This document shows positions 34,277 to 42,837 of a DNA stretch of 64,000 nt, in pieces. The stretch is from positions 1,426,001 to 1,490,000 of the forward strand of contig NZ_CP072983.1 of the NCBI RefSeq assembly GCF_024397795.1, read 5' to 3'. The notes under the pieces are model-generated. The model had not been told where the DNA came from. It ran no database searches and saw nothing but the letters and a program-made list of their open reading frames with translations. The translations under genes and the position numbers were made by a program. The first letter of the stretch is position 1. Each line of letters opens with the position of its first letter. Source of the DNA: Lactobacillus intestinalis (GTDB lineage Bacteria; Bacillota; Bacilli; Lactobacillales; Lactobacillaceae).

Positions 34277-34366
34277 TTATTTCATTAGCTTCTTAATCAG
34301 CCAATGAGAAATAAGACTTGCTAGCACTGACGCACCGACGCTAACAAAAAATCCCAAAATTGTCAT
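34277..34366 (-). CDS. 29-residue hydrophobic peptide, type I toxin candidate
   Basis: An ATG at 34366 opens 29 codons: MTILGFFVSVGASVLASL, then ISHWLIKKLMK. The first 20 residues form one membrane helix, and the end is short and basic. This is the pattern of Fst/Ldr-type pore-forming toxins, whose ISxWL(I/N) end is similar. No Shine-Dalgarno box is present; instead CCTCC lies just before the ATG, which could mask a box or limit translation. An antisense promoter lies 3' and a terminator follows, as in type I toxin-antitoxin pairs. The 34140-34631 gap holds nothing else that looks coding. Confidence 0.6.
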   Translation of the reverse strand: MTILGFFVSVGASVLASLISHWLIKKLMK

Positions 34367-34457
34367 GCGGAGGTTATAACTTCTGTATTAAAATCCTAAA
34401 GCTGATTACTTTAGGTAATTTATGCCGTATTTTTTAGGTGTTTGATATTTTTTTGTT

Positions 34458-34491
34458 GCTCTTGTCTGCTGAAATAGCCAAGAGCTTTTTT
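34458..34491 (+). terminator. Terminator of the antisense RNA
   Basis: GCTCTTG-TCTGCTGAAATAGC-CAAGAGC followed by TTTTTTG on the plus strand. Confidence 0.78.
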
Positions 34492-34553
34492 GTTTGCCTT
34501 CATAAATTAACCGTGTTCTTTCAATTTAATAGAAAATTTATTTTTTACCAACA

Positions 34554-34586
34554 AAACAGGACACGCTACAATAACGTGTCCTGTTT
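34554..34586 (-). terminator. Terminator of the inulosucrase gene (repeat copy 1)
   Basis: AAACAGGACACG and CGTGTCCTGTTT make a perfect 12-bp stem around CTACAATAA, with TTTTGTT after it on the minus strand. A near-identical hairpin occurs at 37172-37205 on the other side of the gene. Confidence 0.85.
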
Positions 34587-34631
34587 CAGTTTTTCATTAT
34601 TTTAAGAAAAGACCATTACATGCTGACCATT

Positions 34632-37049
34632 TTAAACTAACGTACCTGCCAACTTGAAGTCTTTAGCAAGTACATAGTAGCCATTTTGTAAGATATAGTA
34701 AGTTTTACCGTTAATCTTTTGGGTACCTAAGCCATTAACTGTGATATTCTTGCCAATCACATTGTACTTCTTGCTACCCATGTAAGTCTTTACTTGCTTG
34801 CCATCCTTACCAACAACCGGTGTTCTGCGTATAGCAGTTATCTTTACAGGAGCAGTAAGTTTAAGAATTGACTTATTAGCAAATTTTTTATTAGTTACCT
34901 TCTTTACCTTTGCTTTAGTATTTGCGGTAGCTTTATTCTTATTTATCTTCTTAGTTTTTTCAATATGAGAAACAAGAGAAACATTATTCCATTGACTCTT
35001 GTCAATCGGTTCACCATCAAGATGTGCACCCTTAATAGTGCTTACTATCATGGAGTTATTCTTAGAATTCTTATTGTAATCCCAAACACCTTGATTAGTG
35101 GCAACATTTTCAACGTAAGTCTTGTCGCCATTAACCTTAATCAAGAATGAAGGTGCTAAGGTTGAACGCTTACCTGCACCAGCGGCAAAGCCACGATTAG
35201 TCATGTAGGAATTTACCAACAATTCATCATTACTGCCCTTAACTGGAACTGGGTAATAGGAATATGTTGAAGTTCTCCAATTGAATGGAACACTTGCTAC
35301 TAATACACCGGCATCATCGTTAAGTGGCTTATAGCCATAAGTCAAGTGATCTGATACCCAACCAAGCATGGCAACGTTGTCACCGATCTTTTGATCAGCT
35401 GCTTGCCATAAGTCATCACCAGTACCACGATTAAGACGAGTGGTAGCGAATAAATAATATTTACCATTCATAGGGATGAGGTTAGCACGTTCGATCTCAT
35501 CTGAAACCATCAAGCTGCTTACAAGTGGAGGCATAACTTTATCAACTTTCGGATTGTTTTCGTTTTTACTTAAACGAATAATTCCAATGGCGGCGTTAGC
35601 CCAAGTAGCACGACTTGTCATATCAGCATTTGAAGTAATCTTTAAGAAGTTTTCAATTGCTTCTTTTTCAGTACCACCATAATTTTGCCATTTGTAAACT
35701 TGGTCTTCACCTTGGTAATCTTGACTACCAGTTGAAGCTTCGAATACTAAGTAGCGACGTCCCTTCACTGAAATAACGTGAGCGTCCCGCATAGCAATGT
35801 TGTCGGCACCTTTGTTCTTGTCTTTCCATTGCTTGTAAGTTTGGTAATAGTATCCATCACCTGTGAACAAAACGTGACGATATCTACGCTTAGCAATCTT
35901 AACTGTGCCCTTCTTTTTGTCAACCTTCAAAACTAAGTTAACAGTAGAAATCTTTTGATTATTTGTTCCTTCGCGAGTATCCACATCAGTGTAGAATAAT
36001 TGAATGCTACCATCTTTATTTACAGTAGCTGAACCAGACCATTCTTGAGCTTGTGGCGTACCTTTATAACCAAAAATCGGCCCAGCCGTCTTCCAATTAT
36101 CAAAATTATTATCGCCATACTTGTTGTAAAGTAAATAAATATGAGAATCATCTTGTTGTGGAATTCCCATCATTGCAACTGCTAATTGAAAACCTTTGTA
36201 GTTAACAACTTTACCAGTCTTGGCATCTTGAACTGGCCATGAATCCCAAATTTCAAGATCTGCGACTTTACCAGTCTGAGCATCTTTGGTTGTAATGCCG
36301 CCCATATTTTTAATCTTCTTCGCGTTGAAATATGGAATACGATAGCGTTCATCTTGCTTAAGCATCTTGTTAGCAACACCCGTATATTGTGAATATGTCC
36401 ATTTAGCCGCGGTGTTAGCTTTGGTGTCATCAAAGTTAATCTTCTTAATCTTAGCAACTTGATCTTTAGTCAAAGAATCTACATTGATTTCAGCCTCTTT
36501 TAAAACCTTTAATGCTTCTTCACTTAATTGATAGTCAGTTTTTGTTGCTTTTTCAGTTGTACTGTCATCAGTTGGAAGTTCAGATTGAGGAACAAAAACC
36601 GTTGGCTCCTGTTCTACCGGTGTAGTTTGAGTTGGTTGAACTTCTTGTTGATTCTTCTTAGTATCTTTATCTGTAGTCTTTTTGCTATCCTTCGAATCAT
36701 TAGTCTTAGTAGTTTGAGGAGTAGTAGGTGCTACAGTATTATTAGCTTGAGTTTGTGTATTCTTAGTAGTTGTTTGATTATTATCAGCTGTTTTAGTAGT
36801 TTCTACTTTATCTTTAGTCGCTTCAGCTTTAGGCTGATCATTTTCAGGTTGATTTGTAGTTGTGGCAGCTTTATCATCCTTGGCAGTTTGCCCAGCTGCA
36901 ACAGTTTGTTTATTTTCATTTTGTGATTTTGCTACAAGTGGTGTTTTGATGGTATCCGCGTGAACTGCTTGATTAGTTGTTGCAAACATTCCAAGCAAAG
37001 TTGCCGCTGAGATAAATGTCAGTAGTGAATCTTTCTTACTAATACTCAT
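34632..37049 (-). CDS. Secreted inulosucrase/levansucrase (GH68)
   Basis: An 805-residue fructansucrase that splits sucrose and builds inulin- or levan-type fructan outside the cell. The signal peptide is residues 1-31 (ending AVHA). Residues 32-170 are a Thr/Lys/Gln-rich variable region. The GH68 domain (about 175-690) shows the nucleophile Asp269 in EIWDSWP, the stabiliser Asp422 in MRDAHV and the acid/base Glu520 in DEIERAN, plus EWSGSA and FATTRLNRG. The last 120 residues form SLAP-like repeats (KITAIRRTPVVGKDG; NGYYVLAKDFKLAG) for wall attachment; no LPxTG is present. L. johnsonii and L. gasseri enzymes of this type make inulin. GGGAGG precedes the ATG. Confidence 0.95.
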   Translation of the reverse strand: MSISKKDSLLTFISAATLLGMFATTNQAVHADTIKTPLVAKSQNENKQTVAAGQTAKDDKAATTTNQPENDQPKAEATKDKVETTKTADNNQTTTKNTQTQANNTVAPTTPQTTKTNDSKDSKKTTDKDTKKNQQEVQPTQTTPVEQEPTVFVPQSELPTDDSTTEKATKTDYQLSEEALKVLKEAEINVDSLTKDQVAKIKKINFDDTKANTAAKWTYSQYTGVANKMLKQDERYRIPYFNAKKIKNMGGITTKDAQTGKVADLEIWDSWPVQDAKTGKVVNYKGFQLAVAMMGIPQQDDSHIYLLYNKYGDNNFDNWKTAGPIFGYKGTPQAQEWSGSATVNKDGSIQLFYTDVDTREGTNNQKISTVNLVLKVDKKKGTVKIAKRRYRHVLFTGDGYYYQTYKQWKDKNKGADNIAMRDAHVISVKGRRYLVFEASTGSQDYQGEDQVYKWQNYGGTEKEAIENFLKITSNADMTSRATWANAAIGIIRLSKNENNPKVDKVMPPLVSSLMVSDEIERANLIPMNGKYYLFATTRLNRGTGDDLWQAADQKIGDNVAMLGWVSDHLTYGYKPLNDDAGVLVASVPFNWRTSTYSYYPVPVKGSNDELLVNSYMTNRGFAAGAGKRSTLAPSFLIKVNGDKTYVENVATNQGVWDYNKNSKNNSMIVSTIKGAHLDGEPIDKSQWNNVSLVSHIEKTKKINKNKATANTKAKVKKVTNKKFANKSILKLTAPVKITAIRRTPVVGKDGKQVKTYMGSKKYNVIGKNITVNGLGTQKINGKTYYILQNGYYVLAKDFKLAGTLV

Positions 37050-37077
37050 GTAATTCCTCCCTATGAAAATCCGTCTT

Positions 37078-37088
37078 ATTATATCACA
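37078..37088 (-). promoter_or_regulatory. Extended -10 promoter of the inulosucrase gene
   Basis: TGTGATATAAT on the minus strand is a perfect extended -10 (TATAAT 37083-37078), about 30 nt before the ATG. Directly upstream, ATCGTTTTCA resembles one half of a catabolite (CcpA) site, the other half being poor. Confidence 0.6.
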
Positions 37089-37171
37089 TGAAAACGATTA
37101 GCCATGTATAGTAATAAAATTGTAATAAAGGTGTCATTTTATTTACAAATATAGTTCAAACATTTAAACAA

Positions 37172-37205
37172 AAAACAGGTCACGCTACAATAACGTGTCC
37201 TGTTT
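37172..37205 (-). terminator. Terminator of the rml operon (repeat copy 2)
   Basis: AACAGGTCACG and CGTGTCCTGTT pair with one mismatch around CTACAATAA, then TTTTTTGTTT on the minus strand. CACGCTACAATAACGTGTCC is shared exactly with the hairpin at 34554-34586. Confidence 0.83.
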
Positions 37206-37236
37206 TGTTCTCAATAGGGTAGATTGAGTGTAATTA

Positions 37237-38220
37237 TTAATTTAATTCGTCAAAGAAACCGTCTTTTTTCAAGATTTCTAAGTAACGTTTAATGGCATCA
37301 GGCCAAGTTGGAAGTGGCTGGAAGCCATTCTCGACAAGCTTACTCTTGTCAAGGCGAGAGTTAAATGGACGCACAGCCTTGGATAAGCCATATTCTTCCG
37401 TAGTTACAGGTATAACCTTAGTATCATAGCCAGCTTGACGGTAAATTTCTTTAGTAAAATCATACCAAGAAATATAACCAGTCTTAGTACCATCAGCGTT
37501 ATGATCACCTTCAGACTCTGGCAATTCAGCATTGGTTGCATGATAGTAACCGTACTTATCAGTTTCAATCATATCAACGAGCAAACGTGCCAAGTCAAAA
37601 GTATAAGTTGGAGTCCCAATCTGGTCGTCAACAACCTTAACTTCATCATGGCTCTTACCCACCTTAAGCATGGTCTTAATGAAGTTAGAACCGTTAACAC
37701 CAAATACCCAAGCGATACGAACGATGAAGTACTTGTCCAAAGTGTTAGCCACAGCTTCTTCGCCACCTAACTTGGTTTCGCCATAAACATTCATTGGCTT
37801 ATAGCCTTTAAAGTCAGGCTTCCACGGAGTAGTTCCTTGACCATCAAATACATAATCAGTAGAAATGTATACCATTGGTACGTCTAACTTCTTGGCAACA
37901 TTGGCGATGTTTTGAGTACCACCAACATTAACCTTACGAACAGCTTCAACATTGTCATCATCTTCTGCCATATCAACAGCAGTCCAGGCAGCACAGTGAA
38001 CAATGACATCTGGATTCACTTCAGAAATAACTTTATCGACTGCATCTGCATCGGTGATGTCTAAAGAAACATAAGGTGCCTTAGTTACAGCTGTACCATC
38101 AGCAACACCGGCATATTCAGGTGCTAAATCTGAGCCGACACCTTCATACCCACGCTTAGCAAGTTCATTCATTACGTCATGGCCAAGTTGACCATTGACT
38201 CCAGTCACAAAAACTTTCAT
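37237..38220 (-). CDS. rmlD: dTDP-4-dehydrorhamnose reductase
   Basis: A 327-residue short-chain dehydrogenase that makes dTDP-L-rhamnose from dTDP-4-keto-L-rhamnose with NAD(P)H. The Rossmann motif VTGVNGQLGHDV, the STDYVFDG stretch and YGETKLGGE (Tyr-x3-Lys pair) are present. It is longer than many (about 285-300), with an insert near NADGTKTGYISWYD. It is the last gene of rmlBACD, followed by the terminator at 37172-37205. The product feeds rhamnosyltransferases of the exopolysaccharide cluster. Confidence 0.96.
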   Translation of the reverse strand: MKVFVTGVNGQLGHDVMNELAKRGYEGVGSDLAPEYAGVADGTAVTKAPYVSLDITDADAVDKVISEVNPDVIVHCAAWTAVDMAEDDDNVEAVRKVNVGGTQNIANVAKKLDVPMVYISTDYVFDGQGTTPWKPDFKGYKPMNVYGETKLGGEEAVANTLDKYFIVRIAWVFGVNGSNFIKTMLKVGKSHDEVKVVDDQIGTPTYTFDLARLLVDMIETDKYGYYHATNAELPESEGDHNADGTKTGYISWYDFTKEIYRQAGYDTKVIPVTTEEYGLSKAVRPFNSRLDKSKLVENGFQPLPTWPDAIKRYLEILKKDGFFDELN

Positions 38221-38236
38221 TAAATTACCTCACTAA

Positions 38237-38845
38237 TTAAAACTTGAAAGTGTCTTTCAAACCAACCCATTCTTGGTCACGATCAGACAAAGTCAATTTT
38301 GTTCCATCATCTAAAGTGTAGCCTTCAGCACTGGCATTTTCTGGGTAATTACCTTGAAGATGTGGCCATTCAATTCCAATTTCGGGATCGTTCCAAGCCA
38401 TACCACCTTCATCGTTTGGGTGCCAGAAATCGTTAACCTTGTAGCAGAATTCTGCTTCGTCACTCAAAACAAGGAAACCATGAGCAAAACCTTGTGGGAT
38501 CAAGAATTGCTTCTTGTTTTCAGCAGTTAATTCAACACCATACCACTTACCGTAAGTCTTTGAATTACTTCTAAGGTCAACAGCAACATCAAATACGCTA
38601 CCGCGAACGGCACGAACCAACTTAACTTGTGGATAATGCTTTTGGAAATGTAAACCACGAAGTACACCTTTAGTTGAACTTGATTGGTTATCTTGAACGA
38701 AGTTAATGCTAAAACCTGCATCCATCATGTCTCTTTGGTTAAAAGTTTCCATGAAGTAACCACGATCATCACCATGAACAGTTGGGGTAATAACTGCTAA
38801 ACCTTCAATGCCGCCAACATTCTTTTCAACTTTAATTTGTCCCAT
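38237..38845 (-). CDS. rmlC: dTDP-4-dehydrorhamnose 3,5-epimerase
   Basis: A 202-residue cupin enzyme that epimerises dTDP-4-keto-6-deoxyglucose at C3 and C5. RGLHFQKHYPQVKLVRAVRGSVFDVAVDLR holds the catalytic His, and FLIPQGFAHGFLVLSD is the second block. The frame opens at 38866, but the AAAGGAAG/AGAG stretch before the ATG at 38845 (MGQIKVEKN) supports that start. It lies 24 nt after rmlA and 16 nt before rmlD, so it is in the same operon. Confidence 0.96.
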   Translation of the reverse strand: MGQIKVEKNVGGIEGLAVITPTVHGDDRGYFMETFNQRDMMDAGFSINFVQDNQSSSTKGVLRGLHFQKHYPQVKLVRAVRGSVFDVAVDLRSNSKTYGKWYGVELTAENKKQFLIPQGFAHGFLVLSDEAEFCYKVNDFWHPNDEGGMAWNDPEIGIEWPHLQGNYPENASAEGYTLDDGTKLTLSDRDQEWVGLKDTFKF

Positions 38846-38869
38846 TTTTACTCTTCTTCCTTTCAAAAA

Positions 38870-39754
38870 TTAGTAACGTAACTTGCCTTCAGCAACTGAC
38901 TTAAGGTGCTTGCCATATGGACTTTTACCATAGTGAGTAGCTGCTTCAAGAAGTTCATCCTTATCAATCCAGCCATGAATGTAGGCAATTTCTTCAGGAG
39001 CTGAAACAGAAACTCCTTGGCGTTCTTCTACCATCTTAACGTAGTTAGAAGCATCAACTAAACTTTGCATAGTGCCAGTATCAAGCCAAGCATAGCCACG
39101 TCCCAAAAGTTGAACACCCAAGTTATCATCTTGTAAATACATATCGTTCAAACTAGTAATTTCAACTTCACCACGTGCACTAGGCTTAACTTGAGCCGCC
39201 TTTTCACTAACGCCAGCTGGATAGAAATAAAGTCCAGTTACAGCATAGTTACTCTTAGGTTGTGCTGGCTTTTCTTCAATAGAAACAGCATTACCATTTT
39301 CATCAAAGTCAACCACACCAAAACGTTCTGGATCGTTAACATAGTAACCAAAGACAGTTGCCTTACCGTCTTGTGCATCTTGAGCGGCATTCTTAAGTAA
39401 TTCAGTAAAGCCATTGCCATAAAAGATATTGTCACCAAGTACCATCGCACAAGGTTCGCCATTGATAAAATCTTCACCCAACGTAAAGGCTTGTGCCAAT
39501 CCATCTGGACTTGGTTGAACCTTATAAGTCAACTTAATTCCAAATTGTGAACCGTCTCCTAACAATTCCTTAAAGCGTGGAGTATCAGCTGGAGTAGAAA
39601 TAACCAAAATATCCTTAATTCCAGCCAACATCAAAGTTGACAATGGGTAATAAATCATTGGCTTGTCATAAACAGGCAACAATTGCTTACTAGTTACTAA
39701 AGTTAATGGGTATAGACGTGTACCTGAACCGCCCGCTAAAATAATTCCCTTCAT
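38870..39754 (-). CDS. rmlA: Glucose-1-phosphate thymidylyltransferase
   Basis: A 294-residue enzyme that makes dTDP-glucose, the first step to dTDP-rhamnose. [18 protein letters not shown] is the nucleotide-binding start and [20 protein letters not shown] and [20 protein letters not shown] are family hallmarks. GWIDKDELL near the end is typical of the short RmlA form. It lies 6 nt after rmlB. Confidence 0.97.
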   Translation of the reverse strand: MKGIILAGGSGTRLYPLTLVTSKQLLPVYDKPMIYYPLSTLMLAGIKDILVISTPADTPRFKELLGDGSQFGIKLTYKVQPSPDGLAQAFTLGEDFINGEPCAMVLGDNIFYGNGFTELLKNAAQDAQDGKATVFGYYVNDPERFGVVDFDENGNAVSIEEKPAQPKSNYAVTGLYFYPAGVSEKAAQVKPSARGEVEITSLNDMYLQDDNLGVQLLGRGYAWLDTGTMQSLVDASNYVKMVEERQGVSVSAPEEIAYIHGWIDKDELLEAATHYGKSPYGKHLKSVAEGKLRY

Positions 39755-39760
39755 TTTGAA

Positions 39761-40798
39761 TTAGTCCTTATCTAAAACTTGCTTCTTACCATACATTTCA
39801 TCGTAGTAATTTTGGTAATCGCCAGAAATGATGTTTTCCCACCATTCCTTGTTGTCAAGGTACCATTGAATAGTCTTCTTGATACCATCTTTAAACATGG
39901 TTTCAGGAAGCCAGCCTAATTCGTTGTGAATCTTTTCTGGATCGATGGCGTAACGACGGTCATGACCCTTACGGTCAGTAACGTGTTCAATTAATGAGTA
40001 TGGCTTATCTAAGTAGTCACAAATAAGCTTAACAATGTCAATGTTGTGCATTTCGTTGTGACCACCAATATTGTAAACTTCACCAGGAGTACCCTTTTCT
40101 AAGATAAGGTCGATAGCTTTGCAGTGGTCTTCAACGTAAAGCCAGTCACGAACGTTTTCACCATCGCCGTAAACTGGAAGTTTTTCATTGTTCAAAGCTC
40201 TTTGAATCATTAATGGAATAAGCTTTTCTGGGAATTGATATGGGCCATAGTTATTAGAACAACGTGAGATGGTTACTGGCAAGTTGAAAGTTCTGCCGTA
40301 GGCACCAACGAGTAAATCGGCACTTGCCTTACTTGAGGAATAAGGACTAGAAGTGTGAAGTGGAGTGTCTTCATGGAAGAACAAGTCTGGACGATCAAGT
40401 GGTAAATCCCCGTAAACTTCGTCAGTTGAAACTTGGTGGAAACGCTTGATACCGTACTTGCGACATGCATCCATCAATACTGAAGTACCAATAATGTTAG
40501 TTTCTAAGAAAATTTCTGGGTTTTCAATAGAACGGTCAACGTGACTTTCAGCAGCAAAGTTAACTACAACGTCAGGTTTTTCTTCTTCGAATAACTTGTA
40601 AACACCTTCGCGGTCACGAATATCTAACTTAACAAACTTGAAGTTAGGATTGTCCATTACGCCCTTCAATGTAGACAAGTTACCTGCATAAGTTAAGCTA
40701 TCCAAGCAGATAATTTCGTAGTCTGGATGCTTCTTTAACATGTAAAAAACAAAGTTTGAACCGATAAAACCGGCACCACCAGTAACAATAACTTTCAT
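39761..40798 (-). CDS. rmlB: dTDP-glucose 4,6-dehydratase
   Basis: A 345-residue extended short-chain dehydrogenase and first gene of the rml operon. VTGGAGFIGSNF is the NAD-binding loop, AAESHVDRSIENP follows, and STDEVYGDL and YSSSKASADLL hold the catalytic Thr-Asp-Glu and Tyr-x3-Lys. CGGAGG lies before the ATG. It makes dTDP-4-keto-6-deoxyglucose. Confidence 0.97.
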   Translation of the reverse strand: MKVIVTGGAGFIGSNFVFYMLKKHPDYEIICLDSLTYAGNLSTLKGVMDNPNFKFVKLDIRDREGVYKLFEEEKPDVVVNFAAESHVDRSIENPEIFLETNIIGTSVLMDACRKYGIKRFHQVSTDEVYGDLPLDRPDLFFHEDTPLHTSSPYSSSKASADLLVGAYGRTFNLPVTISRCSNNYGPYQFPEKLIPLMIQRALNNEKLPVYGDGENVRDWLYVEDHCKAIDLILEKGTPGEVYNIGGHNEMHNIDIVKLICDYLDKPYSLIEHVTDRKGHDRRYAIDPEKIHNELGWLPETMFKDGIKKTIQWYLDNKEWWENIISGDYQNYYDEMYGKKQVLDKD

Positions 40799-40835
40799 AT
40801 TAATCCTCCGATAAGATTTCTTAGTTCATATGAAG

Positions 40836-40864
40836 TATATAACATTACGTTACGTCACTTTCAA
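40836..40864 (-). promoter_or_regulatory. Candidate promoter of rmlBACD
   Basis: TTGAAA (40864-40859), 17 nt, TATATA (40841-40836), about 38 nt before the rmlB ATG. The spacer has the tandem CGTAACGTAA. Confidence 0.5.
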
Positions 40865-40868
40865 TAGT

Positions 40869-40895
40869 AAAAATAAAAAAGTTAGACTTTTTTAC
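40869..40895. repeat. 27-nt terminator-like repeat, copy 1
   Basis: An AAAAAAGT-TAG-ACTTTTTT hairpin inside a 27-nt string that is identical at 42811-42837. It lies between the Schlafen-like pseudogene and rmlB and can end transcripts in either direction. The rest of the 40799-41025 gap is AT-rich with no gene. Confidence 0.65.
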
Positions 40896-41025
40896 TAATC
40901 ATATCCCGTTATCTCATCATTTAGACAGACTTAAATTAAGAGTAAAATAAAAATAATTTTTTTCTTTAGCAAAGTCGTGCTTTTGGGTTATCTCCCTAGT
41001 ATCATAAAAACAAAAACTCTATTTA

Positions 41026-42561
41026 TCACAAATTTTCTTCCATATTTTTCAATCTCATTATTCTATCCACCTGTTCTTGTTCACTAGTTTTTTCCAACTT
41101 ATATACAGTAGATTTACCATTTCCTTCTGAAACTAGAACTTTTTTATCTAATAAATGATTAAGTCTTTTTCTTACCGTACTATTGCTCCCAAATCTATTA
41201 TTCATATCTTTAAACATCTGAGAAAAACTAAACTCAGACTTTTGAATAGCATAATCAATAATAAATTTTTCTGTTGGATCTAAGATCATTTCATCATCAA
41301 TTTTTGTTCTAATATCGATTTTCCAAATTCTGATCTTAGTAATTTTATTAGTCGCATCAATTTCAATTTCTGGTTCCATTAAGTGATTTCTGCTTGCGGC
41401 TCTTAAAATTCTGGGTCCTCCACTGGCTCTTTTTTCTGAAATACCAATCCTTCTAAATAAAGTGGCAATTTCCGAATTTCTTACTTCTGACTTTTGACCG
41501 CGCAAAAATGATTCCCTACTGACTCTCATATCACCGGGGTTTGTGAATTCCCAATAACTTGGACGATCCTCAATTTGAATTGCTATTGTTCCATCATAAT
41601 AAGCATGCATTAAGCAATTAACCAACGCTTCCTTTGCAGCAGATCTCAAATCAGCAACATAGCTTCCTCGAGTTAAATCCTCATCTTGAACATATTTATC
41701 ATTAATATTAGAAGTGATTTTAGGAAGAACTAAATTGTAAAATGAATATACATTCATTTCGGGATAATTCATATCACCTGCCGACACACGATCAACCCAA
41801 TCTGTGTCTCCATCTCTAGCATATCTTGTATAATCTAATTGAAACCTAGGAAATCTATCCATTATTGACATAAACTTGCCAAAGAATAATAATCCACCCT
41901 CTGTCAATTTACGTTCTTTACTTGAAGAACGTCTATCACGCCTCAACACTCCGATATCTGTTAAAAGCTCATAATCTGATTTTGACACACTATCTGCATC
42001 TTCTATCTTTCCTAACTTTTTACTATAATCATTGACATCTTCTAAATTTAAGTCACTATCCCAATCAAAATTTTTAAGTAATCTGGTATCAACTTGATCT
42101 TGACTTTCAGCATACAAATACTTCAGCTGATCATGTGTTGCAAAACGATCCCCATCATCAGTTCGCATGTACGCTTTATCTTTAAAAGTAATTGGTTTAT
42201 TAGAAAACTGAGCTGGAAATATTTTAATTTGTAGTAATGTTTTCCCATTAAAGCGAGTAACTTCAACATCGGAATTTTGAATTACCGGCTTGTTAACGAT
42301 CTTGGGATTGCTATTATTATTAAATAATTCTTTAATTACATCATCAGGTTAATCAACACCTACAATTTTATAATGATGTGATTTGGGTTCATCTACACCT
42401 AATACAATGAGACCGCCATCCGTATTGGAAAATGAACTTACTGTTTCCCATATATTTTGAGGTAATTTCCAACTTGCTGTTTTGAATTCTAAATGCAAGC
42501 CTTCTTTTGGGGTTGTAAATTCACTAGTACCCATATCTTTAATAAAGTTAATAAAATCCAT
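41026..42561 (-). pseudogene. Schlafen/AlbA_2 ATP-binding regulator-like gene broken by one in-frame TAA
   Basis: One continuous frame of 510 codons interrupted by a single TAA at 42351-42349. Before the stop is an AlbA_2 (Schlafen) domain: EGLHLEFKTASWKLPQNIWE, SFSNTDGGLIVLGVDEP. After the stop the frame reads on with no shift (PDDVIKELFNNNSNPK) into a HATPase_c_4-like region, KEALVNCLMHAYYDGTIAIQI and RASGGPRILRAA, and a winged-helix end (SNSTVRKRLNHLLDKKVLVSEG). The usual residue there is Gln, so CAA to TAA is probable. The start at 42561 has AGGTG. A downstream ATG at 42168 could still yield the 380-residue C-terminal part. The family occurs in stress regulation and phage defence. Confidence 0.88.
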
Positions 42562-42810
42562 AAGTTCACCTATAAGTAAAAGAAAAAGAAAAGAAAGTAA
42601 TACTGATGTATCAACGTTTTAAGCCACTCCAGCGCCTATTTAAAAAGCAAAAGAAAAGAATTGACTTTTTAGCATTTTTGTGATATGTGTAAATTCTATT
42701 TAATAAATAGTTATTTACGATAATCTATAGGGTCATTATCAACAATTACTAATTATACCTTGAAATTTACAAACATCCAAATTAGCATAAGTTTAGATTA
42801 CCGATATCTC

Positions 42811-42837
42811 AAAAATAAAAAAGTTAGACTTTTTTAC
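42811..42837. repeat. 27-nt terminator-like repeat, copy 2
   Basis: Identical to 40869-40895. Here the hairpin overlaps the stop codon of the MerR-methyltransferase gene and would serve as its terminator. The 42562-42823 gap otherwise is AT-rich and shows nothing. Confidence 0.65.

Larger units (their letters stand above)
34237..34491 (+). ncRNA. Candidate antisense RNA antitoxin
   Basis: The region from the extended -10 promoter at 34222-34230 to the terminator at 34458-34491 would give a roughly 250-nt RNA fully complementary to the small hydrophobic peptide gene. It includes a hairpin CCTAAAG-CTGATTA-CTTTAGG (34395-34415). No protein is encoded in it. The arrangement matches type I antitoxins. 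This is inferred from signals only. Confidence 0.45.

Noticed and set aside
36528-36926. 132-codon plus-strand frame opposite the start of inulosucrase
   Set aside because: A shadow of the Thr/Lys-rich variable region. The product is a Ser/Leu/Cys run without a family pattern.
37087-37104. CcpA (cre) site before inulosucrase
   Set aside because: Only the right half ATCGTTTTCA fits. The left half does not, so it is mentioned only within the promoter entry.
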